A DNA stretch of 64,000 bases from Acanthamoeba sp. SK_2022b (lineage: Eukaryota > Discosea > Longamoebia > Acanthamoebidae), in assembly GCA_027943245.1 (NCBI GenBank), contig JANDJZ010000077.1, positions 1 to 64,000 of the forward strand, written 5' to 3'. The notes beneath the pieces are model-generated. The model saw only the letters and a program-made list of their open reading frames with translations, made no database searches and was not told the origin of the DNA. The position numbers were made by a program, and so were the translations under genes. This document shows, in pieces, positions 36,920-48,144 of the stretch (its first letter is position 1; each line of letters opens with the position of its first letter).

Positions 36920-38122
36920 GCACTCTGTCAAGGCGGGAGGATAGTCCTCTCACAAAAAAAAAAGCCATTTACAAACCAAACTAAAACAGATCAACAATTC
37001 CTGGTTGATTTCATTGGCCAATGCTCTCAGAGCTGATACATCCTTTCTGTGGTATCAGAGAATGGTATGGAATATGTGACATGGTTGATTGCCGAGGCAT
37101 GAAAAAGAGAAAAGATGCATATAAGTACTAAGAATCATCAGATGCTACCTTACTATCTTAACTGTGGACATGCAACCTCACTCTCTGCTCTACCATCACA
37201 TCTGTCAGCTCATCATTTAAGAAGCCAGACCAGAGCGTGGCTACAGCGCTGAGCTAGCTATGGCCTGATCCCTCATGGTCACTGACAGAGGACTTTTGAC
37301 ATTGCACCAATCTTGCTGATCACTACTGGCCTTCTTGCAGGGTGGGTTCATCAATACTTGAAAGTGTGACTGCAGTTATGGTGCACCCAGCAAGAGCCCA
37401 AGTCATCCACATCACTGTGGCGGCCCTTAAGCAGCTACAGCCACACACACGAAGTCCACCACAGAAGGCTTGCTGCAGGAGACAATGCCAATGTTGCTTG
37501 TAGCAATGTCACCTCCAGTCTTTGTGATGGCCATGGTGGGCACATCAGCAAGCTCCTCTTCACCACACAGAAAGACCTGCCATCTGATCATGTATGAGCA
37601 TGTGGTGTTGACGGCCTTCCTGGGGTTAATGCTTGCCATACCATTGCATATGTGTGTGCAATGCTTTTGCCCCCTTGCTTTACCATCACATATGCTTGCC
37701 ATCTGGTCCTATGAGCATGTGATGTTGATGGCTTCTTGGGGTAATACCATTGTTATTGCAAGGGGCTGACCAGACAATGAATCAAACTCAGTTCCCCAAG
37801 GCAGGTGCATTTTACCATTGATATCATTCCTGTCAGTTTCATTATGTGCCAGCTACTCCACACATCAGCAATGATAGAATTTTGCAGCCTGGAAGTTCAC
37901 AGATACAGGTGATGTATGGTCCATTTAGAGGATTCTCTCCTTCCTTTTGTGCCTTAGAATACAATTAAAATGCATCACATGTTTGCATGTATCTTTTGCA
38001 TTCTTAACGTGATTTTGTCCAGGAGAGGGCCAAAATGGTTGATCATTATAGCCAATGACCAAACACCAGACTAATTAGTTTTGCCCAGTGGGGGTGTCTG
38101 TTTCTCCCGCGCAGCGGCAAAC
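36920..38122. other. AT-richer intergenic island between the P450 copies
   Basis: 1.2 kb of much lower GC than its flanks, with no supportable exon. It contains a degenerate direct repeat (listed separately) and separates two copies of a duplicated P450 gene. Either it was part of the ancestral spacer or it was inserted after duplication. Confidence 0.5.
37577..37743. repeat. Degenerate direct repeat, about 118-bp period
   Basis: The segment 37577-37629 (TGCCATCTGATCATG, then GAGCATGTGGTGTTGA and CCTGGGGTTAAT) recurs at 37695-37743 (TGCCATCTGGTCC, then GAGCATGTGATGTTGATGG and CTTGGGGTAAT). The two copies differ by scattered substitutions and small gaps. No mobile-element coding capacity is visible. 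Confidence 0.65.
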
Positions 38123-40651
38123 ATGGGCGCACCAGCTCTTGTACTTGTGGCGCTCGTGGTCGGCCTTTTTGTTCTAGTGCTCCTGCGCCGTCTCACAAAC
38201 GCAGTACTTACACCTTCTCCTTCTCTGTTGGTAGTACAAATTGCTTTACACGATTCCTTACGATTACATTTCTTTTCCATGTCAGACCCACCCGAAAGAG
38301 CCTCCCCTTGTGGCGTCAGGACTGCCCCTTATAGGACCTCTGCTCGAGTTCTCGGCTAACCCTCGTCTCCTGCTCCAGCGCCTCGAACGCCAGGTACAGC
38401 CCTTCGAGTTGCGACCTCCCTCTCCTTGCCACTCATTCACAACGTGTTTGTGCTGCCAGTATGGCCAAGCGTTCACGCTTGACTTGCTGATCTTCAAGAT
38501 GACTTTCATTCTCGGGCCTGAGGGCAACAGACTCTTCTACGATTCCACCGACGATGTACTCGACTTCAACAGGTGCGTGTACTACACTGTCCCGCCGCCT
38601 CGCACATCGCACCGACGTCCACGTGCAGTGCTGTTGCGGCGGTGGCACAGAACGTGCTCGGGCCGGCTCTTTTCACGCAAGACCTGCCGTGGCTAGCCAA
38701 GAGCAACACCTACATCACCAAGGTACCTTGTATTCATTTTATTTTTTGTTCAAAAATTATTATTTATCATTATTATTATTTTTATTAACGATAGTTTTTG
38801 TGAACTGTTTGCAAAGGGGTTCATGCGGCACGAACGTTTGGCTCTCTACAGCACCATCATCTACGACGAAGCCCAGAAGCACATCAAGAACTGGTACCTC
38901 TCTCGCCTCTCACGCTAAAACTGTTGATCTACTAATACTTGAGGCTTGCATGTTGTGCTCAAGGTGCGCGCAGGACAAGGTGGACCTCTTCAAGGCCATG
39001 TCGCAGCTCGTCACAAGCATCAACATTCGCTGCGTGATGGGTGATGACGCGTACAACGCCCACGCCGACGAGATCGCCGCCATCTACTACCAGCTCGAAC
39101 TCTCTGGTGCACTTTCTCTTTTGCGTCACTGCCCGGGCCGTGTGTGCTCTCCGGTTTCTGTGCCTCACCGTTCACCACCCAACTCCCCACCCACCAACGC
39201 AGCGCTGGACAACGTGGCGGTGCTGTTTCCCAACCTCCCCACAGCGACCAAGCGCGCGAACGACAAGGCGAGGCATAGGCTCATCGAAATCATCTCTGGT
39301 GTGCTCCTTAGCCGCCCCGAGGACTCAGTACGTCTCCACCAGGGTTTTTTTAATTTAGAAATATATTTATTTATTTATTTATTTATTTTATTCTTCTTCT
39401 ATGAACGTAGGACGTTATATTTATTATTTTATACGGAGACTAATATTTATAATTTTACATCCGTAGGACGACCCGTCCTACATCGGAATGGTGTACCAGG
39501 CCGAGAAGGAGAACCACCCCATCTCCACGTTTGCCATGCATGCCCTGGCCATTATGTTTGCCGCGCATACCAACACCCGTACCGCCGCCACCACAAGCTC
39601 GTGTGTTCTTGTCGAGCGCCACCCTTCTCACTGTGTCGTCATGGGGGCTCAGTTGGCACTACGGCGTGGACGGTCGCTGAGATGGCCAAGGACAATTCGC
39701 TGAGGTATGGCTGTCTCACCTCCACCTTCGTTCGTGCGTGTGTTGCGGTCTCGAGTTCGGGCGCGTGACCGTGTGTGTGCGGTGTATGGGGTGTGTGGTC
39801 CACAGCGAGAAGGCTCTGCGTGAGCAGACGCAGCTGATTGAGAAAATGGGCGAGGACGCCGAGAAGTTCGCCCCCAACTTTATCGGCAGGCTCGAGTACC
39901 TGGACAGCTGCATGAAGGAGACTCTGCGGCAGTACGGCCTGCTCACGCTGGTGCGTAAGGCCATGAAGGACGTCGCCTTCACCTCCGCCGACGGTCGAGA
40001 GTTTATCATCCCCAAAGGTAATTAATTATTCATTAATAATTATAACCACACCCATTTTTATTTTTTGAGTTCTATTATTTTAGGATTATTCATTAATAAT
40101 GTTATTTATTTTTCTCCTGATTTTGTCGTGGAATAGGTCGCATGGTGGTGTCTTCGCCGTTCCTGTCGCACCACAACAGCGAGGTGTATCCTGAGCCGGA
40201 CCGCTACGACCCGGAGAGATTCGCCGACCCCGAGCGCAAGCAGAGCCTCGTCGCCAACAGGCACTACATCCAGTTCGGCTTCGGCCGCCACAAGTGCATC
40301 GTACGACCTCGCCTCTCTCTCTCTCCCTCTCGCCCGCGTACACGTGGCGTGTTACACAAGTTGAATGCATGGCGCGTCGCTCCTGCCCTTTCCCAATGCC
40401 AGGGAGAGCGCTTTGCCAACGTGGTCATCAAGACGGTGCTGTCGATGGTGCTTCGGTCGTGCCAGTTTTCATTGGTGGGCGGCATGTCCAACGCCGACTA
40501 CCGCAAGCAGACCGGCACACCCGGCCCTGGTACTATCACCGTCTGTGTGTCTGTTGCTGCTGCTATTATTGGCGAGTTGGTGGCCTCACGCGTGGCCTCG
40601 TCAATGTACGCAGAGCACGTTATTTGGGTCAAGTTCAGCCCGAGGGAGTGA
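38123..40651 (+). CDS. Cytochrome P450, CYP51-like (copy 2)
   Basis: This is a tandem paralogue of the gene at 34491, nearly identical through exons and most introns. ATG 38123 gives MGAPALVLVALVVGLFVLVL; then THPKEPPLVASGLPLIGPLL; helix I HTNTLGTTAWTVAEMAK; ExxR in CMKETLRQYG; haem loop FGFGRHKCI then GERFA; end VIWVKFSPRE. Amino-acid changes are few, for example TTAWTV for TMAWTL in helix I. Introns near 38725-38815, 39330-39465 and 40016-40138 have expanded with AT-rich sequence. The second contains an internal duplicate of its acceptor region (GTAGGACG occurs twice). Function is as for copy 1; both reading frames appear intact, so both may be active. Confidence 0.85.
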
Positions 40652-40756
40652 GCGCTCTGTCAAGGCGGGAGGGTGTCCTCGAAACAAAATAACCAAAACA
40701 AAAAAAAAACAATTTATAGTTATTAAATAAAACAAATCAACACCGCTTGGTCGAGG

Positions 40757-40987
40757 TCATCGGCGGATCCCGCTGTTGCCGTGGGCGGGGAATGGCTGCA
40801 CAACGTACTCGTCGTCGCCTCCTCCCGCCGCGCTGTCATGGTCCTCCAAGGCGGGTATCTCGTCGTAGTAGGGGTCCGTGTTCGCTCCCTCCTGATGTAC
40901 CGCGGCGTACTCCGAGTCCCGCGTACACACGCGCTTCAACCCCAACCCCTCTGTCGCACGCATAAGCACACGAGTGTATTGAGTGTT

Positions 40988-41047
<60 letters not shown>

Positions 41048-43930
41048 GGGGAGCAAACGCACTCTTGCCCGATTTTCGGGCGAGCGGTGAGTCAAGAAAT
41101 TCGTCGAGGCTGGCGAAGTAGATGGGCTCCTTGCCCACCGGCACGCTCCAGCCTCGCGTCGTTCTCTGCACCCGCACGTGCCTGAACCCATCCTTAGCCT
41201 GCACATTCCACAATGCGTTGAGACTTGAGAAAGATGCGGTTTCTCGAGAAGGGCGTGGGAGATGCATACGCGTCGGCTGATGGTGATGCAGGTCGGGTCG
41301 CGCGCGGACAGGCGCAGGAGGAATCGCTTCTTTTTCTTTTTGTTGCCCAGCCGACGCTCGGCCTCCTTGGCTTCGATCAGCCCATGGAAGCACCCACGTT
41401 TGCAGAACGCCTCAAACTGTCGGGCGCACACGCGACGACAAGAACGGTCAACCGCAAAGTACGAAAAAAGCGAAGAAAGAGCGAAGAGACGCGAGAAAGA
41501 AAGAGGAGCCGCACGTCGACGAGGATGGAGCGGCGGAATGGGCCAAAGAGATGCACGAATCGTCCAAAGCTTTCGAGCAGCACGTTGTACTCTTTGTCCC
41601 TCTTGCTTCTTGTCATATCCTCGGTGGCGGCCGCTGCAGGTCGACACGATTAGATTAACCACGCGCCCAGCAAATGACGATGACCGGCGTGAAGGAACGG
41701 AAGAGGGGGGGAGCTGCGCACCGAGAACGAGCCGCGCGCATCGGCTTTCGGTCGAGTGAAGGTAGAGTTGCAGGGGAAGATTGGACTTGGAGTACCGGTG
41801 GTAGGCCTCCATGAAGCGCCGCCACGACACCGACCACGGATACTGCATTCCGTCCTACAGGCACATTCCGTATTCCGCGTTCCACATACCACACACACGC
41901 ACACAGGATTTACTACCGGCCAATGGCGTGAGTGGACAGATAAAGTCATAAAGAGCGGTACCTGCGGCCGCAGCTCCTTCCAAAAGGCGCGGGCGGTCTG
42001 GTCGGGGATGGTGGTGTCGACGACAATATCGTCCAGTCGCAGCAGAATCTCGCCAAACGACGGCCTGTCCATCCAGCCGCTCGTTGGTTGGCTGTCTTGT
42101 CGCGAGAGAGAGAGAGAGAGAGAGAAAGCGGGCACGCACCGCTTGAGCCGATCCCCTTGCCAGCAGTCCTCCAGCAACGAGGCCACGGCGTCCGGTATGT
42201 CCGACGTGAGCGGCGGCCTCTTGTCCGCGCCTGCGTTCTCCCGTGGTCAGCCCACGGATGGGATCGTGCGTGCAATGCGCGCGTGCAATGCGCGCGTTGT
42301 GCGATTGGTAGGTTCGGGAGAGCGGTACCGACTACGGCCTCGTAGACTTGCATCGACGATTCATACTCCGAGAATGGCCTCGCGCGCGTGAATAGCTCCT
42401 TCACACACGAACGCGGCACACCACCATCAGTCGGGGGAGGTGAGCCTCCCAGCTTTCCGATGCGCACGCACACTGTCCCACTGTGGCCCGTCGTTGCCGC
42501 GAAACGGCAGAGTAGCGTACCCAGAGGAGGATCGCGAAGGCGTAGACATCCGACTTCTCGCTCGCGGGCACTCCCTCCATCACCTCGGGCGACTGAAGCG
42601 GAAAAGAGCGAAAAGCGAAGAGCGAAAAAGAGAACGTCAGACGCCGAAGAAGATGGTGTGGGCGTAAAGGGCAAGGGGAGGGGCAGGCGAGCGCGTGTAC
42701 GAGATAGAGGGCGGTGCCGGACACGGTCTCCTTGGGCGGAGCGGAGGGGTCGAACTTCTCGCGCACGCACGAGAGGCCAAAGTCGCAGACCTTAACGTTG
42801 CCGTCCTTGGTCACCTATGGAGCGACCCAAAGAGCCAAATAATAAAAAAATTAATATATGCTGAAAATGAAGATTTAAGATAAACCGTATGCATACCAAC
42901 ACGTTGGCGGGCTTCAGGGAGCGAGAGGCGAAGAATGAGGGACCGGGTTCAGCATTGACGAGGTCTCGGCGCACCAGGTGGGGAACGTCAAGTTGAGCGT
43001 GCGTACCTTAAGATCACGGTGGATGATGGGCTCGGGCTGCAGGCAATGTAGCCACGTCATGCCTACCGTGACAGCCACGTTAAAGTTGCTGCGTGTGGTT
43101 TGGGGGGGGGCACACGCGACACGATGGGCGCAGGTACCTTGGGCGATGCCCTTGGCGATGTTGAGCTTCTGACGCACGGTCATGTCGACATCGCGATCGC
43201 GGATGATGGCGCCGAGATCACGGCCCGCCACGAATTCGGTGACGATGGCCAGGTTGCGACGCTCCGTGCATACGCCCATCAACAGCAGGATGCTGGGGTG
43301 CCGCAACGACCTGCAGCCCACATGGCACGATACACGAGACACGATCAATGTCAAGAGTGAAAACACAACAACTGGTGACGATGGAGGGTGGGGTCGTCAC
43401 CGCATGATCTCGGCCTCGCGCTGGAGGGCCTCGAGCTCCTTGCGGTTGAGGTTTTGGTTGCGCAGCATCTTGATGGCCACGGGCGAGCCTCGACAGAACC
43501 CCTGCAGGCACCGTGTGCAGGTGTGAGGGAAAAGGCGGGGTTTCGTATGGGTGAGGAGGAGCGACCTTGTAGACGATACCGTGGTGGCCGCGAGCGATGA
43601 CATCCTCCCGGCTGAACTTCAGCTCCTTTGCTCGTATCCGCGCGCTGCCCAGCCCCTAGGGCCCAAAAAAGAGGAAAATATAAAATTAAGGTTATTGCTT
43701 CCAATACCATTTTAGTTCCATTATTTGCGTGAGCTAAGAATAAAAATAAATAGACCTAACCCTAATTATTTATCTGAATAAAGAACATGCAGTCAGAATC
43801 AGATTCTGTGGCATACCCAGTCGTTGGCGCGGTCACTGTCGGAGATGGCGTGAAGGTCCTCGAGGGTGGCCGCCCGCCTGTGCAGGGCTCCCCGGCTGCC
43901 GTACCCTCCCACACTGGGCTCGTGCATCAT
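40757..43930 (-). CDS. Shk-type protein kinase with C-terminal SH2 domain (copy 5)
   Basis: Exon 1 (ATG 43930) encodes HEPSVGGYGSRGALHRRAAT, ending NDW at the conserved first splice point. The kinase begins ARIRAKELKFSREDVIARG near 43650. It continues with VAIKMLRNQNLNRKELEALQ near 43480, GVCTERRNLAIVTEFVAGRD near 43270, HRDLK (43020) and PANVLV (42905), VCDFGLSC near 42780 and EVMEGVPASEKSDVYAFA near 42580. The linker is SFGRFVHLFGPFRRSIL near 41570. SH2 spans about 41390-41060: CFHGLIEAKEAERRL, then a basic KKKKK insertion before RFLLRLSARDPTCITISRR; the binding Arg is kept. The tail has RVCTRDSEYAAVH, YYDEIPAL and DDEYVVQPF. A (GT)n run at 40987-41045 interrupts the SH2-tail region as an intron. 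It is closest to copy 1. Confidence 0.86.
40987..41045. repeat. (GT)n microsatellite in an intron of kinase copy 5
   Basis: An uninterrupted GT dinucleotide run of about 58 bp between the last SH2 exon and the tail exon of the minus-strand kinase. It reads as (CA)n in the transcript. Confidence 0.95.
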
Positions 43931-44506
43931 CAGGCTTGGTGTTTGGTTCCGTGTTTTATGCTGCCGTTATTCTTTCTTGGTTCGCTCTCTGCTCCGTGCT
44001 TCGCAGTATGCTGAGGAGGGCACGGTGTCCGCTTGTGTTGGCAGTGAAGGAAGCTGGCAGCACAATTAGCGGTTGTCGTCCGGCCCGACGAGGAAACCGA
44101 GCTGAACGTTACGATACGGAGCACCACGAGGACACGCGGGCGGCTACATTGTAAAAATTCCACTCTCCTTTGAGGTTGGTTGCTTGCGCGCCGCGTGCTT
44201 GGCAACGCGGTGCCTCCTTTGCGCCAGCAAAGAACTGACCGTCTCCTTTCGGCGAGGGAGGTGACACTGGCTACCGGCCGCTGCGTACATGGCCACAGGG
44301 AGGTGGCAATACTCGCCTTTGAGCACGTGGTAAGGTAGAGAGCGTAGGATGGTCAGTTCTTTGAAGCGCCGCGTCGAGAAGAGGGGGGAAGGAGTAACAA
44401 AGTTCGATGCATTTGCCGAGACTCTCTTCTTGCTTGGTGCAATCCCTCCAAGGGATGGAACAGCCCTGCATGCTCCTCAGCTCGGAGCGGTGGATGTGGC
44501 GAGCAT
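43931..44506. other. Intergenic region, kinase copy 5 to SAP/SUKH gene
   Basis: About 575 bp between two minus-strand genes. No exon or RNA gene is supported. It should include the promoter of the kinase and the 3' UTR of the SAP/SUKH gene. Confidence 0.45.
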
Positions 44507-45647
44507 TTATCCGCGCAGGTGCTGAGACAGAAGCTCGTACACCGAGTCCGCCTCGTGGGACTCCATAGCCTCGGTAGCGGACTGGCGTAGGATCTGACCA
44601 AACTCGCTCGATTTGAGGTTGACGTCAACCAGAAAGCTCTCAGCGTCTGGGCCGCCCCACGATGCAAAGGGTAGCCACACCGGGAGGAAGATTGATATTC
44701 TGTTCTTGGGGTCGGGGCGCTCCAGTCCGTCGATCTGGATTTCGTTAAGCGGATCCACGACGAACTCGTCATTACCCCCACCATTGCAGAAACGGTACAG
44801 TTGCCGCAGTTCGTGCGGCAGGTGAACGCCCTTGCCCAACTGTAAACCATCGGTCAGGCTTAAAAAGCAGAGCAAGAAGAGATAAGATTTTAAAAAAAAC
44901 GTCTCTTGAGGAATGCACCTTAGCCTGTAGCCTGCGTTCGAACTGGTTGATTTGTGCCATTGACAGAGCCTTCTTGAGATCGCATCTGCTGGCAAGACGC
45001 CGCAGTAGCTTACGAAGAGCAGGATCTTCTTCGTACTCTTCGTACTCTTCTTCATCCTCGTCTTCCTCGTCTTCCTCTTCTTCTTCCTCATCATCTTCAT
45101 CTTCCTCATCTTCATCTTCCTCATCTTCCTCGTCATTCTCATCGTCCTCGTCGTGGGACTCTGGTGTCAGCACGAGGGGTCACAAATTGGTCAACACTTG
45201 CATGCGGGCGTGTTCTCAAGCGTACCTTCGCCGCAGTCGCTGTTTCCCTCCTCGCCTTTTCCCCCGTCACTGTCTTGGTCGCTCTCCTCGTCACTCTGCT
45301 GCTCCTTGGACCCTCCCTTCACATGGGCTTTTGTTACCTTGTGTTCTTTCTCTTCTTCATCACTCTCCGACGAGGAGTCGGGGTTTAGATGATCGATAAC
45401 TCGCTGCACCAGCTCGGCCTTCCTTCCAGAGGCCGAGAGACCGTGGTTGCGGAGGAATGTGCGCAGCTCCGTTACGATGTACCTGGTTCCAAAGAGCCCC
45501 GGTGAGACTCACATCCGCACAGCTGGATTAGCAAGAAGAAAGGGTGGGTGAGAACCACGTGAAGACTTGGTCAAAGGAAACGCCCTGCACGAGCTCGGGC
45601 TTGGCCTCGGCGGTATTCTTCTTCGAAACTCTGGTCACGGGAGGCAT
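44507..45647 (-). CDS. SAP-domain plus SMI1/KNR4 (SUKH)-domain acidic protein
   Basis: The ATG at 45647 gives PPVTRVSKKNTAEAKPELVQ. Splicing at about 45554 joins FTW to YIVTELRTFLRNHGLSASGR and KAELVQRVIDHL. This is a SAP motif, a helix-turn-helix that binds AT-rich scaffold DNA and is usual in nuclear proteins. A Ser/Glu/Asp-rich exon follows, then an almost pure Asp/Glu run of about 45 residues at 45150-45030. After a helical stretch (DPALRKLLRRLASRCDLKKA) the last exon encodes a SMI1/KNR4-type domain: HLPHELRQLYRFCNGGGND, PLNEIQ, FLPVWLPFASWGGPDAESFL and VDVN. It ends SQHLRG. Knr4 in yeast is a hub of cell-wall stress signalling; other SUKH proteins are immunity factors. The role of the fusion is unknown. 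Confidence 0.72.
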
Positions 45648-46168
45648 GCTGTGTTGACTGGTGTTGGTGTGGCTCCTCTCAGGCTTTGTGCGGCCTGCTC
45701 CGTCCCCTTGGCGCCAACTGATGTATTGGCGCGAACCAACGGCGCCTTCGCCTTTGGTGTCTCCTGGATAAGTGTTGGTGATTGGTTGACCGCTTGTGCA
45801 TTTCACAACAGCAGAACAGAACCGATGCTCTTGCAAGCGCGCCACTCGGTCGGAGGGTCCTGGTCTGTTTTGGTTTCTCAAACTGGCCAACCCTTGGGCA
45901 CGAGTCATGCCGGTCTGCTGCATGTGCGCCACTGCTCGGAGCACGCAGCGTAATGGGGTGGAAAAGCTTCCTGACTTTCGCCCGCAAAACGCGGCTGTTT
46001 CGGCAACAGCCCCAAAGCACACTGAACGGCTCACGACAACGCAAGCTGGGCGCACAAAGTGGATGACTGGTCAGTGTCGGACACGCCAAGACAAAGAGCG
46101 ATAATAACTTCGATCAGATTGAAAATCGGGAGTGACGAAACAAATCTCGATTTCCATCACAGCCAAAG
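45648..46168. promoter_or_regulatory. Divergent spacer, SAP/SUKH gene and SulP transporter
   Basis: About 520 bp head-to-head spacer. No supportable exon other than a possible 5' non-coding exon of the transporter. Promoter role inferred from layout. Confidence 0.35.
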
Positions 46169-48082
46169 ATGGAAGGGGCGCCGCCACTGCTCGAGGAAGC
46201 CATTTCTTCACTTGGTCCTCGCCTGCAACGCGGTATGGCCATCGCTCTGCATCCGCCACAATTCATCACATTTTTACTCAGTTTTCTAAAATCAATACCA
46301 CAAAATAAAAAAAGAAATAAATGAATTTAGGGGTCTGTTGCACCTGGCCGACCCCGACTTGACCGCACAAGAGGAGGAACTGTTCGACCACAACTTCAAC
46401 ACCTACAAGCGTTTCATCAAGGATGGCACGCACTACACACTGGAAGGTTCGTCCGTGCGTCCAACCAACGTTGCCCACAACGTACAATCGTCTGACATGC
46501 GCACGCACACGCCCAGGGGTGAGCGACACGGTGGAGATCCAGCTCAAGATCGAAAAGGCCAAGGCCGACCTGGTGTGCATGTGCTACGAGTTTGTGCGAA
46601 CCTACTACGAGCAGATCAAGCGGACCAAGGTGTTGCGGCTGCTCGATGGATTCAAGCGATTGCAGAGCCGACTGGCGATGCGACACGAGCTAGGCCGCCA
46701 GGAGCAGCTGCGTGAGTTCAAGCGCGAGGCGACCGCTGCAGTGGACACAAGCAGCAGCAGCAGCGAACGCGAGACCGAGAGCGAGACCGAAGGCGAAGGG
46801 CGGGGCGGCAGGGTTGCGACCACGCGCGGCAGAAGGAAGTCAAACAGCCAGGGCTCGATCGACGAGGCCGGCGAAGCGATCGCTCGCTCCGTACGACATC
46901 AGGACGCCATGCACATCAACGACGAGCCGCGCGCGCCCTCTCCGAAGAGGAAGCAGAAGGAGACGGAGAAGCCAAGCCCGATCGGGACCAAGTCTCCGCT
47001 CTTGCAGGGCAAAGACGATGGGCTGTACGTGCCCGCCACGCGCGAGAACACGTTCTACGACAGCGAGTATTTCCGCGCGGTGAGCGACAAGCAGGTCAAG
47101 GGCCGGGCCGCGCGCCTCTACGCCAAGTGCCGAGCCCAGTGCACGCTCTCGAACGCGTACGAGCGATTGACCCGCTTCCTGCCCATCCTGCACTGGTTCC
47201 CGCAGTTCTACTTGCCCTGGACGCTGTCCGCCGACAAGCAGCCCAAGTCGCACAAGCTGCGCGACGAAGCGGGCCACAAGGGCGACCTGTGGCACGTCTT
47301 CGCCAATCTGCGAAGCGACATGCTCGCCGCCATCACCGTCGGGTTCATGCTCATTCCTCAGGTACGCCATGTTCGCACGCACGCGTGCGCGCACATGCCC
47401 TCTGCTGAGTTGAGTGAGCATAGGGCATGTCCTACGCGTTGGTGGCCGATCTGCCTCCCATCTACGGACTATACTCTGCGCTCGTCCCACTGGCCCTTTA
47501 CACGGTAAGGCGCAGCGTCGCGTTGGTGGCGATGATGTGGTGGTGGCCGGTCTCTGGTAAGAGCTTACCGGTGCGCGTGTGGCAGTTTTTCGGTACTTCG
47601 GCTGAGCTCTCCGTAGGCCCCACGGCAATGGTGTCGCTACTCATACCCGAAGCGGCGGGCCTCATTGCTGATGTACCAACCGCTCACCTCACCGCAAATA
47701 ATTGTTATTTATTTGTTTTTATTTATAATTATAATTATAGTTTCACTGTGCTGACGTGGCATCTGGGTGCGCCTGTGTCGCTGCAGCGAGGGACCACCGA
47801 GTACATCGAAGCGGCGCTGCTGGTGTCTGCCATCAGCGGGGTCCTGATGATTTGCGGGTCGCTGCTCCACGTCGGCTTCATTCTGGAGAACCTCCTCTCC
47901 CATCCCGTACGTCTACGCACGCGCATGCACTGCGCGCAGGTCACCTGCCTGCGGTTTTGACGAGGGACCCGTCCGCTCCGTGGCCTCAGGTGCTGAGCGG
48001 GTTCACGTCGGGCGCAGCCGTCATCATCATGGGCTCTCAGCTCAAACACCTGTTCCGCATACAAATGTCCGGTAAATAGCTT

Positions 48083-48144
<62 letters not shown>

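Noticed and set aside
44947..45399. Poly-Ser open frame on the plus strand
   Set aside because: It is the complement of the Asp/Glu run in the SAP/SUKH gene.
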